The translations under genes and the position numbers were made by a program. Positions 31,228 through 42,400 of a stretch of 64,000 nt of DNA are shown piece after piece. Within the stretch, counting starts at the first letter, position 1, and the number at the start of each line of letters is the position of its first letter. The notes below the pieces were generated by a model. It saw nothing but the letters and a program-made list of their open reading frames with translations. It was not told the origin of the DNA and did not search any database. The stretch comes from Mesostigma viride (taxonomy: Eukaryota; Streptophyta; Mesostigmatophyceae; Mesostigmatales; Mesostigmataceae), in assembly GCA_009746045.1 (NCBI GenBank), contig RPFO01001397.1, forward strand, positions 39,748-103,747, written 5' to 3'.

Positions 31228-33938
31228 TGTCAAAAATGTCATGCTGTGACCATGGGAGGTTGTTGGTATTACATTAATAATGATGACCTCATTTACGACT
31301 TTGTCATGATGGAAATATTTTGTCAACCACCATGGCTGAAAGGTGCCATTTTCTAGAATAGTGGTGGTCAGAAAAGATGATCTGGCGTGTAGCCCAGCCA
31401 CCACCTATATGGCTGGTCGGCAGGACCACGACATAATTAACTTAACATGACAGCTAGGCAACACTTAACCAGTGCTAGATGCTGCCTGCTGGCAAATCAT
31501 GGTTGTACCATGGCAGACAGAATTAGGTACGCCTAGCTGATGGTCCAGGTGCCACGAATTGAATTATTGGCGCCTGTCCTATATGGGCCATGCGCCACAT
31601 GACACGACATGGATTGTACTACAGTGCCGTATAGTGATCAGGCACATATATATGAAAAGACTCATAACTTTCTACCTAGAGCTCAGATCAAGGTGATTCT
31701 AGTGGCAAAGTTGTAGCCAAACATGAGCTCTACGCAGTCATACTGGCGTTGTAGGTTGTTCTGACTTAACTACGGACTACCCGAACTTTATCTAGATTAG
31801 TAAGTGCTAGACTTGTCAGGCATATTGGGGCATATTCCTGACATGCCCCTTGCACCAAATGCCGTATACAAGCTCACCCCCCTGGCAAGTAACACATGGA
31901 TAGTGAGGGTAGTCGGGTATAAAGAAACCCAAGCTCTCCCCCCCTTACACGGCTAACCCGGTCATGCTGAAAGGAGAAATAGGCAAGAGTAGCAGTTGGA
32001 GCTAAGGGTCACATGGCCCCCAAGTGGCCCTGGGAGTGCGCCAGGTGAAGAACAGGGTGCCCCAGGTCACGTAGAAATACTGGGAAAAAACAAGGACTGG
32101 ATCCAGCTCGGCCCCGTGTGTAGATGCCCCTGGAAGGGTGCCCCCCTTGGAGTAATAATCAGCAGAAATCGTGGACGTAAAAGCTGGTAATGGCAGGAGT
32201 CGCTCTGGAATCATTTATCAGGAGCTGGCGACGACCGCAGTGGGTGTGAGCAGCTACAGGCACCTAGCTGCAGTAACTACTAACCGCTGACTAGACGGCT
32301 GCGTACTGCTGGCTGGTGGCATTGATGCTGGTCTGAAGTGGCGATTTGGCTGGCAGGTACGTGCAGCTGGCTGCAACTACTACTAAGAGCTGATCAGGCT
32401 GCTGTGTGTTGCTGGCTGCTGCGACTGTGTGCTGCCATGCTGATGGGGTGCTGGTAGGTATCTGCAGCTGGTTGCAACAACTACCACAAGCGAGTCAGGC
32501 TGTGGTGTGTGGCTGACTGCTGCTACTATATCCTATCATGCTGTATGGCGCGTGCTGGGTACTGCACTACGGCTGCGTGCGGCAGTTGGCTGTCACTGGC
32601 CACTTAACTAATGACGGCTGCTGCGGCTGGCGAGCGGCATTTAAACGAGCTGTTTCCCATTGAAGAAAAGCCAAGGGTGCGAGAGGAGAACCAGGTGGAT
32701 GCTGCAAGATTTCCCCGCACCGACGTGGGATGGAGCATTGTAGTTGATGCCGTTGTAGTGGTCCGTGCATAGCTGCTCATGTACGATGGTGCTTCCAAAC
32801 CATGGCGACTGGCAAAAAATCTGAATAATGCTTGGCTGGAACTAGGAAAAAGAAACCCCATGTCGCCTGGAAGGTGGCCCACCGTTTAAAACATTTGTGG
32901 TCGCTTTATATAGGCGCCATCAAGCTCGTTGTATTCTCAGAAGAACAAAGGGGTCTTGGGCTTTGCAAGGCTGGTCACGGCTGGCAACCGGTAGTCACCC
33001 AGGGTAATAAAATAAAGCGTGAACCGCTGCGCCCAAGTGCCGACAATGTAGAAATCTGAATGTTTAGTGAAGCTCATGCAAGAGGTCGTTTAAGGTCGAA
33101 ATTCGGAGCAAACAGGGCCTGCCGCAAGAAAATTCGTAGCCGACGCAATACTCCACGGAATGACGCCGGACTTGGTTCAATAGATGCGCAATTTGATGCT
33201 GATTCCGTGGACACGTTGAGTGGCACCAACGGATTAGAATTCCGAAAGTTCTTGCCGAAATGCTGCCCAGGCAAAAATTTGCCCGATTTGGAAAGATCAC
33301 AACCCCCCTCATTCCGATGCCATGTCAAAAATGTCATGCTGTGACCATGGGAGGTTGTTGGTATTACATTAATAATGATGACCTCATTTACGACTTTGTC
33401 ATGATGGAAATATTTTGTCAACCACCATGGCTGAAAGGTGCCATTTTCTAGAATAGTGGTGGTCAGAAAAGATGATCTGGCGTGTAGCCCAGCCACCACC
33501 TATATGGCTGGTCGGCAGGACCACGACATAATTAACTTAACATGACAGCTAGGCAACACTTAACCAGTGCTAGATGCTGCCTGCTGGCAAATCATGGTTG
33601 TACCATGGCAGACAGAATTAGGTACGCCTAGCTGATGGTCCAGGTGCCACGAATTGAATTATTGGCGCCTGTCCTATATGGGCCATGCGCCACATGACAC
33701 GACATGGATTGTACTACAGTGCCGTATAGTGATCAGGCACATATATATGAAAAGACTCATAACTTTCTACCTAGAGCTCAGATCAAGGTGATTCTAGTGG
33801 CAAAGTTGTAGCCAAACATGAGCTCTACGCAGTCATACTGGCGTTGTAGGTTGTTCTGACTTAACTACGGACTACCCGAACTTTATCTAGATTAGTAAGT
33901 GCTAGACTTGTCAGGCATATTGGGGCATATTCCTGACA
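31228..33938 (-). mobile_element. Non-autonomous LTR element in intron 2 (2,711 bp)
   Basis: Two 616-bp TG...CA repeats (31228-31843 and 33323-33938) with target duplication CTGTC at 31223-31227 and 33939-33943. On the minus strand the sequence after the 5' LTR is TGGCATCGGAATGAGG, which resembles a Met-type PBS, and CAAGGGGCA precedes the 3' LTR. The 1.48-kb interior has no gag, pol or other recognised protein. It is a small LARD/TRIM-like element in the same orientation as the host gene. Confidence 0.88.
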
Positions 33939-33952
33939 CTGTCTTTACTTAC

Positions 33953-34708
33953 GTTATCGAGAAGAAATGCCCGTCGAACCACGTCCGATTGTGCCGATGG
34001 TCGACTCGAGTCTTTGCCGGTTCTCCAATCCCGGTTCAGGTAGGCCACCAGTGCCTCCACCGTATTCAGGTTCCGATTGTCCTCCTGCATCTGCGCTCTT
34101 TTGAGGATGCTTTTGACCGTCCCCCCCTCCCCGTCCGACTCCCCCTTCCCATGTCCTGCACACGAGTAGTTCCACTCCAATGATTCCAAGTCGGGGTCGG
34201 CCTCGAGCAGGTCCGCAGCCATCGCCAACACATACCGGGATTGGAACTGCTCCTTACAGTTGTCGGACCAACTGATCCAGTTCCTCACCTCCACCCCCTC
34301 CTCCCTCAGCACGTTAAGGGTATTCTTCATCACGAACTCCAGGGTCTGGGCATTCCTCGGTACGTCCTTCCCCATGTAATCGTGCTTCACCCTTTTGATT
34401 TCCAGCGATACGGGATCACGGTACATCACGATCACCGGCATCAGGACGTAACTACTTGGGTACCAGTACTGCGCCTGCAACTGTTTCTGCAGGTGGTCCG
34501 AATAGTTCTCCGAGTAGTCCATCAGGACCACCACCGTTCCCAGCGGCATCACGTCAATGCACTCCTTGTAAGCGTGGTGCTGCCAGGCCCATGTATGGAC
34601 GTGAATGGCGAATTCCGGGAAGCGCGCCGTAATGAGTTCATGGAGCTCCGAGAGGGTTGACTTGATGAGTTTTTGCTGCAGGTTCATTTGCGGCGCCACA
34701 TCCTCCTC
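33953..34708 (-). CDS. Transposase-like gene, exon 2 (DDE-like catalytic region)
   Basis: 252 codons between acceptor TTGTGTTGCAG (34709-34719) and donor AAC then GTAAGTAAAG (33952). Both junctions are phase 0. Motifs: VVVLMDYSENYSD (first acidic site, Asp-Tyr-Ser-Glu-Asn), ISWSDNCKEQF (second Asp) and GHGKGESDGEGGTVK. A spaced set D-[FY]-x-EN / SD-x-C-x-x-Q-[FY] / GHGKG-x-x-DG-x-GG-x-[VL]-K is known from uncharacterised multi-copy eukaryotic proteins, probably transposases with an RNase H-like fold. That family link is from memory and was not tested. Confidence 0.65.
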
Positions 34709-34828
34709 CTGCAACACAACACACCCGCGCACCATGGATTGACCGAAGAATGGAAGTCAGCTGCTGGGAATTTCCCAACGCCAACGGCCGTTGGAAGTAT
34801 GAAAGTCTACATATATATATTCAATATA

Positions 34829-35299
34829 TTAGCCACGTGGCTGGGGCCTCCCTCACGGCAGGTTACACGGCGGACCGGGCGGAGCGGGCCAAGCTCCTGG
34901 CCTACGGCGACGTCGGGCACCATCGTGTGGTGCCCTTTGTCCTGGAGGAGTTTGGGGCCATGGGGCCCCTGACCTCCGCCTTCTTCAAGGAGTGTTGCCG
35001 GCTCCGGGAGGATCGGCTGGACCTGGAGGGCCAGCGGGCCCCATGGTCGGCGCGGACCTGGACGTCATATTGGCGTCAGCGCTTGTCGGTGGCGCTGACT
35101 CGGGCCATGGCTGACATCATGCTCCGCCGTACGCGGGCTGATTTTGCGGTGCAGCAGGGCTATTAGGTTCCTCCCGTTAGGCGTTTCCATTGGTCTTATC
35201 GTAGTATAGAGCTTTGACATGGCTCTGTATATAGGTTTATAGCTGGGCGTTTGCTTTGGTTTGAGTGATTTCACTCTGCTGTAAGTAATTATATTTTTA
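34829..35299 (+). mobile_element. LINE fragment A (5'-truncated, plus strand)
   Basis: Codes, from AGCCACGTGG to a stop at 35163-35165, for the last ~110 residues of a LINE protein (HVAGASLTAGYTADRAERAK to RADFAVQQGY). A ~130-bp 3' UTR that ends CTGTAAGTAATTATATTTTTA follows. The protein is identical by eye to the end of fragment B. Confidence 0.75.
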
Positions 35300-35426
35300 A
35301 TATATATATTCAACGATGCAAATATACATGCCCGCGCACCATGGATTGACCGAAGAATGGAAGTCAGCAGCTGGGAATTTCCCAACGCCAACGGCCGTTG
35401 GAAGTATGAAAGTCTACATATATATA

Positions 35427-37019
35427 TTAAAAATATAATTACTTACAGCAGAGTGAAATCACTCAAACCAAAGCAAACGCCCAGCTATAAACCTATATAC
35501 AGAGCCATGTCAAAGCTCTATACTACGATAAGACCAATGGAAACGCCTAACGGGAGGAACCTAATAGCCCTGCTGCACCGCAAAATCAGCCCGCGTACGG
35601 CGGAGCATGATGTCAGCCATGGCCCGAGTCAGCGCCACCGACAAGCGCTGACGCCAATATGACGTCCAGGTCCGCGCCGACCATGGGGCCCGCTGGCCCT
35701 CCAGGTCCAGCCGATCCTCCCGGAGCCGGCAACACTCCTTGAAGAAGGCGGAGGTCAGGGGCCCCATGGCCCCAAACTCCTCCAGGACAAAGGGCACCAC
35801 ACGATGGTGCCCGACGTCGCCGTAGGCCAGGAGCTTGGCCCGCTCCGCCCGGTCCGCCGTGTAACCTGCCGTGAGGGAGGCCCCAGCCACGTGGCTAAGA
35901 GCCAAGGGCCGCGCCACCGAAACGTCAATAAGCAGATGCCGGCCACCCCCTCAAAGTCCAGCACCACGATGTCAGGCCGGTGGTTGGGGGAATAGAAGGC
36001 AGCGCCATCCGCATCCTCGGACCGGATGTTCGCGTGGGGGAAAACCGACCGAATCATGGCGAGCACCACCGTCAGGAGGACAGTGTGCAAATACAAATAC
36101 CAATTCTGATTCTGTTGGCCCCCCATGCAGGCAAGGTAGTGAGTCCCCGTGGGATCCAGCGGCTGCCCACAGCTACCACAAGGCCGCCCGGCCGGAACAA
36201 GAGGCTGCGGGGCAAATAGCTGGTGCCGGAGCGCCACCGAGTAGTGGCTGGGAGCCAAGGCGAATGGGGGGGCCATGGGAAGAGCACGAAGGTACGCCGA
36301 GCCCACACTCCGCAAGGAAAGCGAGAACAGCCACGCACGTCCCTGGGCGTTGAGGTCCGCGAAAAGAGCAATCCAATCAGCCGTGTGCAGAATACCCGCG
36401 TAGGTTTTCTGGTGTTTATCGATGACGCGAGCAGGGAATGCGGCGGGAGATTGAACGGAGGCGACCGAGGGAGTGCCGCGAGGGAGGTGGCGCTGTACCG
36501 CCTGAGCGGCACGGACGGGAGAACAGGCCTGCTGGATCTCAGCATAGGCCTCCTGGATGGCGGTGACGAAGGGCAAAGGGCTGCTGGGGTCCAGGAGGTC
36601 AGGCGCTGCCGTTGCCAAAAGGGGCAGGAGCCGGCAGCTTTCCGCCCACGACTGAGCGACGGAGCCCAAAAATGCTGCTGGGGCCAGCCGGGCGGCACGA
36701 GTCAGACCGCAGCCACCCATCCGTGCAGGCAGGGAGGCAATGCGAATAGCATGTGGCGGGAGGTCGGGGCCCGGGACCAGCTGCGCCAAGGCCGACTGGA
36801 TGCGTTCGTCGTGGCCCTCGGCGGCCAGCCGGACCTGAGACGGAAGAGCGCCCCTGAGCCAGTGAACGACGCGAGGGTGAGCGCAAAACCACAGAAGCAG
36901 ACCCTTGGTCTGCGAGTCATGAAGGCGCGCAATCAAGGGCAGTACCTCAGTGCGTGCCTCGAGGGCGGCCCGCAGAGCATCGATGACAAACGCGGGGTCG
37001 CCAACCGGAACGCCGAGGA
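35427..37019 (-). mobile_element. LINE fragment B (minus strand), restriction-like endonuclease end
   Basis: About 1.6 kb of the 3' part of a non-LTR retrotransposon. It encodes a post-RT region, a zinc motif CGSCGQPLDPTGTHYLAC and a restriction-like endonuclease signature (HRPDIVV, then about 15 residues, then IDVSVARP). A one-base frame change near 35917 splits the protein between two frames. The RT itself is missing (5' truncated). The target site on both sides is ACATATATATATT. Fragments A and B are in opposite orientation with their 3' ends facing. Confidence 0.78.
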
Positions 37020-37060
37020 TACATATATATATATTCAACGATGCAAATATACATGCTTAC

Positions 37061-38227
37061 CGTCCCACGGGGCGCTGTGCCCTCCTTTATGAAGTCGAAC
37101 CACGTGTACTTCTTTGTCCACCCCTTCATCTGGTCCGTCACGATGAACTCGGAAATCCCACACTCGTTGCACGTCCCTTCCAAGCAGTTCATTGGGACGT
37201 TAACGAACGGGCCGCCCGTCCTCCCCCCTCCTTGCCCCCCCTCCCCCCTCTCAGCCCTGTGGCAGGTGAAACGTCGAACGAAATCATGGGCATTGTCAGG
37301 CACGGAAGGGATACCCTCCCTCTCCTCGATCTCCAGCGTGCTCTTCAACTCCTTGACGCCTTTGGCGAAGGCAGAGAGCAGAGACTCGAAGACGACGTGC
37401 TTTTCGCATGCGCACAAGTCCCGGTCCTTCCACACGCCCTTTACGCACTTGGGCATGAACTCCACGAACTTCGTGTACCCCACCTTGTACCTTGTCCCGT
37501 CCGCAGTCGTCACGATACCTCCCTTGTACGGCGACGCGTCAGAACAGAACCGCTTGTAAATCGTTTCAAGCGAGTCCAAATAGTACCTTCCGCCCTGGGA
37601 GGAAATGAGGATCCTGGCGTTTCCCTTCCTTTCGAACTCATTGACCACGTCCTTATGGTTGGGAGACGCCCTCGTGTTTAGGTCTGACAACCAGTAACTC
37701 CCGACGATGTCTTTGACCTCCTCCGGAAACTTGTCCGACCGTAAAGCACGAGGGGGCGCCTTCAGGGCGGGAAGGTCGCCCCCCATCCTCATTCCCCTTG
37801 CGGTCTGGATATCCTTGGGCGTGACGTGAAGCAGCCGCGCGAGAGTGCAATGCCCTTGATTGTTCATGCCGTCCTTTCCCAAGCACATTGACAGCACAGC
37901 GCACTTCGCGTTCCTGTGCTCATCCGACTTGCCCAATTCCTGGAAACCTTGCACGATATTAGCGACAACCTCCTGAGCGAAGGACTCCGACGCCTTTCTT
38001 TTCAGCGCAGGGCGGTACTGTTTCCCCATAACCTTCACAACCGCACCTGGCAGCCGCTCAAGCGCCCTCAAGCCTACTGCAGTTTTCGTGTTTTCAGTCT
38101 TGTGATTGTTGTCCTTCAGCAAGTATTCCATTGCGCTGGCCATGTCGAGGGCAAGTTGGTTGCCCTTGATCTCGACGTACTTGAGACTTAGGTCTTTGTT
38201 GTGCGCTTCACCTGCATCCGCGCGCAT
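37061..38227 (-). CDS. Transposase-like gene, exon 1 (N-terminal region)
   Basis: 389 codons from ATG 38227 to the donor (ACG, then GTAAGC) at 37060. There may be an upstream exon, because TGCAG followed by G lies at 38212. The product is a basic/mixed N-terminal region, then Cys-rich segments (DLCACEKHVV, and CLEGTCNECGISEF near the end) that look like zinc-binding sites. It joins in phase 0 to exon 2 (34708). The family is not certain; the motifs in exon 2 suggest a DDE-type transposase of an uncharacterised eukaryotic family. The gene could be a resident transposon or a domesticated one. Confidence 0.65.
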
Positions 38228-38282
38228 ACAGAATCCAGACGAAGTTTTGACTTTTTATCAAATTATTGCTTTCCAACAATTA

Positions 38283-38725
38283 CCCAATTTGTAGGTCCCA
38301 ACGGCCGTTGGACCCCTGAAAGTACGCCTGAAACACGCCAACACATGCATTTTCGACACCCAACGGCCGTTGGACCCCCGAAAGTGGGCCTGAAACACGC
38401 CAACACATGCATTTTCGACACCCAACGGCCGTTGGACCCCAGAAAGCGGGCCGAAAACACGCCAACACATGCATTTTCGACACCCAACGGCCGTTGGACC
38501 CCTGAAAGTGGGCCTGAAACACGCCAACACATGCATTTTCTACACCCAACGGCCGTTGGACCCCTGAAAGTGGGCCTGAAACACGCCAACACATGCATTT
38601 TCGACACCCAACGGCCGTTGGACCCCTGAAAGCGGGCCGAAAACACGCCAACACATGCATTTTCGACGTCCAACGGCCGTTGGGCCCCTGAAAGCGGGCC
38701 GGAAACACGCTAACACATGCATTTT
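38283..38725. repeat. ~62-bp tandem repeat carrying CCAACGGCCGTTGG, upstream of exon 1
   Basis: Seven units, each with the palindrome, then a GACCCCTGAAAG-type segment, then GAAACACGCCAACACATGCA. The first palindrome is at 38298-38311. It lies just upstream of exon 1, in promoter or 5' intron sequence. Frames read through it are artefacts. Confidence 0.88.
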
Positions 38726-39476
38726 AAGTTGCAAATAAATGGAATGCGATGTAAATCAGAAAGCATGAAATGAACGTTGTGTTTATTGTTCTCATACGTT
38801 ATTGTCGTTGCTGCATAATTCGTCTTCGTTGCGCATATATTCTATTGCGCTTGGCACCTTCATCAGTCTTGCTGAATATCCTACGTGGACATGCATTCCG
38901 TGTAGTTCAGTGCATGCCGCGTGTTAGATACTTCTAGAATCCTCTAGGAGGTACCAAGGCAGATGCGCATACATAATAGGCCGATAGTCGGCTCAGTCCT
39001 ATTGACAGTACTACACCGGCCCTTGACCAGCCGGTGACGTGGAGGCCTGGGAGACGCCCACATATTCTACGTGGCGTTATCCCATTGGCGAGTACTAGTG
39101 AAGTACAGCCATTGGCCCAATACTACAATAAAGTATATTGTAGTAATCTGTACAAGATCCTCTATCTCTGAGGACCCATGTGGACCCTAGATGGGTCTCC
39201 AACCAACTCCAGCCATTCTTTCCCTTGTGAAAGTGATAAGGCTTAGATGTATTCATTGATGTTCGGCCGCACCTGGCCAGTTCACTTTCACATATGTGGG
39301 CAATGGGGACTCACTTGGGTCTTATGGAGTTTGCATCTCATCATTGCATGGTTGGTGTAACCTGCTGTAGGGAAAACCCAAATCTGAAGGAAAACCTCTT
39401 CTCCAGAGAGGACAAAACCTCCAGGGGGATAAAAACCTACAGGAGGAGCATTAGGCTCAGGCTCCCAGATTACTCC
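38726..39476. other. Non-coding sequence 3' of copia element 2
   Basis: AT-richer DNA with no convincing gene. It probably includes the 3' UTR and perhaps the LTR of the minus-strand copia element that ends at 39477, but no second LTR copy exists to set borders. CT-rich lines just before 39477 (plus strand) would be purine-rich on the coding strand. Confidence 0.35.
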
Positions 39477-42400
39477 TCATGACAAGGGTTTCCCAGCCAT
39501 CATGGACCGCAGCAACTGGTACCCATTAAGGGCCAGTCGTGGAAGCTTGGTCATAGCATCAGCAGGATTTGAGTGTCCTGGCAGATGTATGGTTATACAG
39601 TGGCTGGACAACTCCTTTGCCACAAGGTAGTCCAAGTCAGTAGTAGTGGCCCTCTCATTCTTGATAAAAGAGACCACGGGCTTATTATCACAATAAACCC
39701 TGACATCAATCACGGGTTGAGGTCTTATCTGACTCAGACACCATAAGAGTAGCTCTCTTATGTATATGGCATCGCGAATGCACATGGCGTATGCCCTGCA
39801 CTCAGCGGTGTCAATGCCAGCAAACCGCCTCCTCTGAAGGTTACTGGACCAGTATACCAACGAGGGCTGTTTGCCTTCATTCCTGATGGTGATCAGGCAT
39901 CCGGCTCTGGCACCAATCTTGTTGGCAGATCTAGACTCTTGGCTAGCATCTGTGTAGGCGTCTATGATGATGCGCCCATGCCAGTCTACACCGGACAACA
40001 CCAAGTCAGGAGATTCATTGAGGCAGCTCTCCAGGCGCCTCCTTCCTTCTCCTACAACAACAGAGTCTGGCATCCTACTCTGTACTGCCAGGTCAGGGTT
40101 AGTTGTGGCAGCCAGCCAACCCAGTTGACCTTTAACCGTAGGGGCATTCTCCTCAGTTACTCTCTTGGGCAACTGAGTTATTACTTTTTCTTTATACCCC
40201 TTCGCCGATTGCAGCTTAAGATGCCATCCTTTGTCATCCTGGAAAAGGGTACAGCCAATGCCACAGTAAGGTACCTGGCTGTTTTTACTAAACCATGCTC
40301 TGGTACCAATAGGGGACTTGTCATTGAGCCTTTTATAGGTCTCATTCAACCATCCCTTGGGACCAATGCGTTGCATATCATCTCCATGTAAGGTAGCCCA
40401 GGTGGGTTGTCCTTTGGATTGCCCCACAAAGAGACAATAAGCAAGATGAGATTGTTGCATCTGACATCTCTCCTGGATGGCAGGAGCAATGGTTTCATAC
40501 CAGATGACTGGACTGCTGACCAGTCCTTCCCAGCCCACTTTAGGCTGCATGTAGGGATGACCTACTTCAGCTATCCAGCATGCTGGGGTCTTAACACAAC
40601 AGGGTCTTTGAGCTTGCCAAGTGGCTCTGGCCACCTGAGGATCACCATGCAAAAAGGCCCTGGTGAAGTCATCAATTTCTGCTCCATAATCCAAGCCATA
40701 GTCCAAAGCACCAAGGTACAGACTAAGAATAAGCCTGAGAACAGGATGTGACAGGCCAGGAGTGTACAGCTCCTCCTTATCAAAGTCTGTAGTACCATGG
40801 AACTGGGTCACGACTGGACGTGCGTTTGGTATGGGAGGCTCACCAAGCTTGCTCTTCATCTTGCATACAAAACGCAACTGAAGCATTTGAGCATTGGGTG
40901 GAGGTTCTGAAATGCCTTCAAAAACATCCAGCGTTTGCCACTCCTGGAGCGCACGCGCCAATGCTACTCGCCAGGCCTCAAGGCCAGCGAAAGTGTGACA
41001 ATCCAGGTCTACATCATCAAAGGACATGGGGCTATGAGCAGCAAATGACCTTTTTGTGAGACCAAGAGAAGTCACACTGAGCTGGGCGGGTTCTACCAGC
41101 TCAGAAGCTGGGGGTATATCCCTTCCCCATTCTGCTCCTTTTATTGAACCGACACAGGCGGTCTTCCAATTTGCCTTCTGGAACATTTCAAGAGGCAAGA
41201 GACATCTGAATGATTCCAGAGGAATTGGGTCACAATGGGTTTTTAGGAGACTCTTTGTGTTATTGGGGCCATCAACAATGGTAACACCGGGAGTCACCAA
41301 GAATGGCTGGCCAATGAGAGTGGGTCCCTTATAGCCATCAACAACACAAAGTGTCAAAGACTCACCCAAGAATGGGATAGTGATATTCCCAAGAACTTGA
41401 TGATCAGTGTTACCCGCAAAGTCTTGGACAATAGTCCATGGACTGGGTTCAAGGGAATACTTATCCAGCAAAGCATTAAAGGGCGAGGTGACAGAGACCT
41501 CTGCTTTGGTATCCACATCAAAGCCATCAAGGTCCATGCCCTTCTCTAGAAGAGAAGTTATTTTGGCAATCTTTAGTGAGGGCTTGAGCTTCTTTACAAT
41601 ATCCCGAAGCTCTTGAGGATTGCCTCTCTTGCCGAGCTGAGTGTTCAACCTGGACAACCCCTCCTCAGCTTGTCTTCCTTGGGCTGGAATCCCATCAGTC
41701 TCCAAGGGCAATGGCTTATTACCAGGGTAATTGGATCCAAGCTTTGGCTGTTCAGACTGAAATATGTTATCCACCTGCCCAGGGGTCTCAAGCCCATGTT
41801 CCAACGGCCGGAGCTTCCGGTGCTGATCAGACACCCTATTATCCAACAAGTCAGCTTCATCCATATCATCCTGTGATATCCCAGTCAATGTCTTAGGCTG
41901 AGCTTGCTGAGTAGTAGGCTCCAGTTGATGGGAGGCCGCCCTTTCTGGTAGTTGGAGTCCAGCCTGTTCACTGGCCAAAGGTGGACAGGAAAGATTGGGA
42001 GATCCAAGTGCCTCTTCAGGGGCCATAATTTCCAGGGGATTTTCTTGAACGTTCATTGGATCTCTCTTCAATCTATTCCAAGCCAGATGATAAGTGGTCC
42101 CATTCCAGACCACATCAGCAGTTTTCATCTCCAGGTCAACTGAGGTTATGGTCCCTGGACCCTGCCAATAACCACGTTTACCAGGAGCATTTTCTTTGTG
42201 GAAGATCACCTGGTCTCCCACCTCAAATTTTAATGATTCTCCTCTCTGTTTATCCTTTTCACAGAGATGAGCATACTGTGCCCACCTCTGCTTACTCCAT
42301 GCCTGCATGATGTCATCAGGGTAGAGGCCACCTGCTAGTCCACGAGGTGAGACCAGCCGTGGAACACCACGCACCTTGATAGTATGAAAACGGTTGTTCA

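Larger units (their letters stand above)
30935..33952 (-). other. Intron 2 of the transposase-like gene
   Basis: The donor is GTAAGTAAAG and the acceptor TTTACAATTGCAG. It holds an LTR element (31228-33938) whose target site is only 8 bp from the donor dinucleotide, and four copies of CCAACGGCCGTTGG (30982, 31024, 31073, 31115) in a ~45-bp loose repeat. Without the LTR element the intron would be about 300 bp. Confidence 0.65.
34709..37060 (-). other. Intron 1 of the transposase-like gene, enlarged by two LINE insertions
   Basis: The intron ends are GTAAGC and TTGCAG. A ~95-bp segment that starts CCCGCGCACCATGG occurs at 34725-34822 and again at 35332-35424. The segment TATATATATTCAACGATGCAA occurs at about 35307 and 37025. 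Without the LINE pieces the intron would be about 150 bp and would contain one CCAACGGCCGTTGG palindrome. Confidence 0.65.

Noticed and set aside
34829-37019. Twin priming as the origin of the inverted LINE pair
   Set aside because: Twin priming gives one element with an inverted 5' part; here both fragments contain the 3' end and facing tails.
38258-38734. Open frames through the 62-bp repeat upstream of exon 1
   Set aside because: Open on both strands, purely repetitive, and explained by the stop-free repeat.
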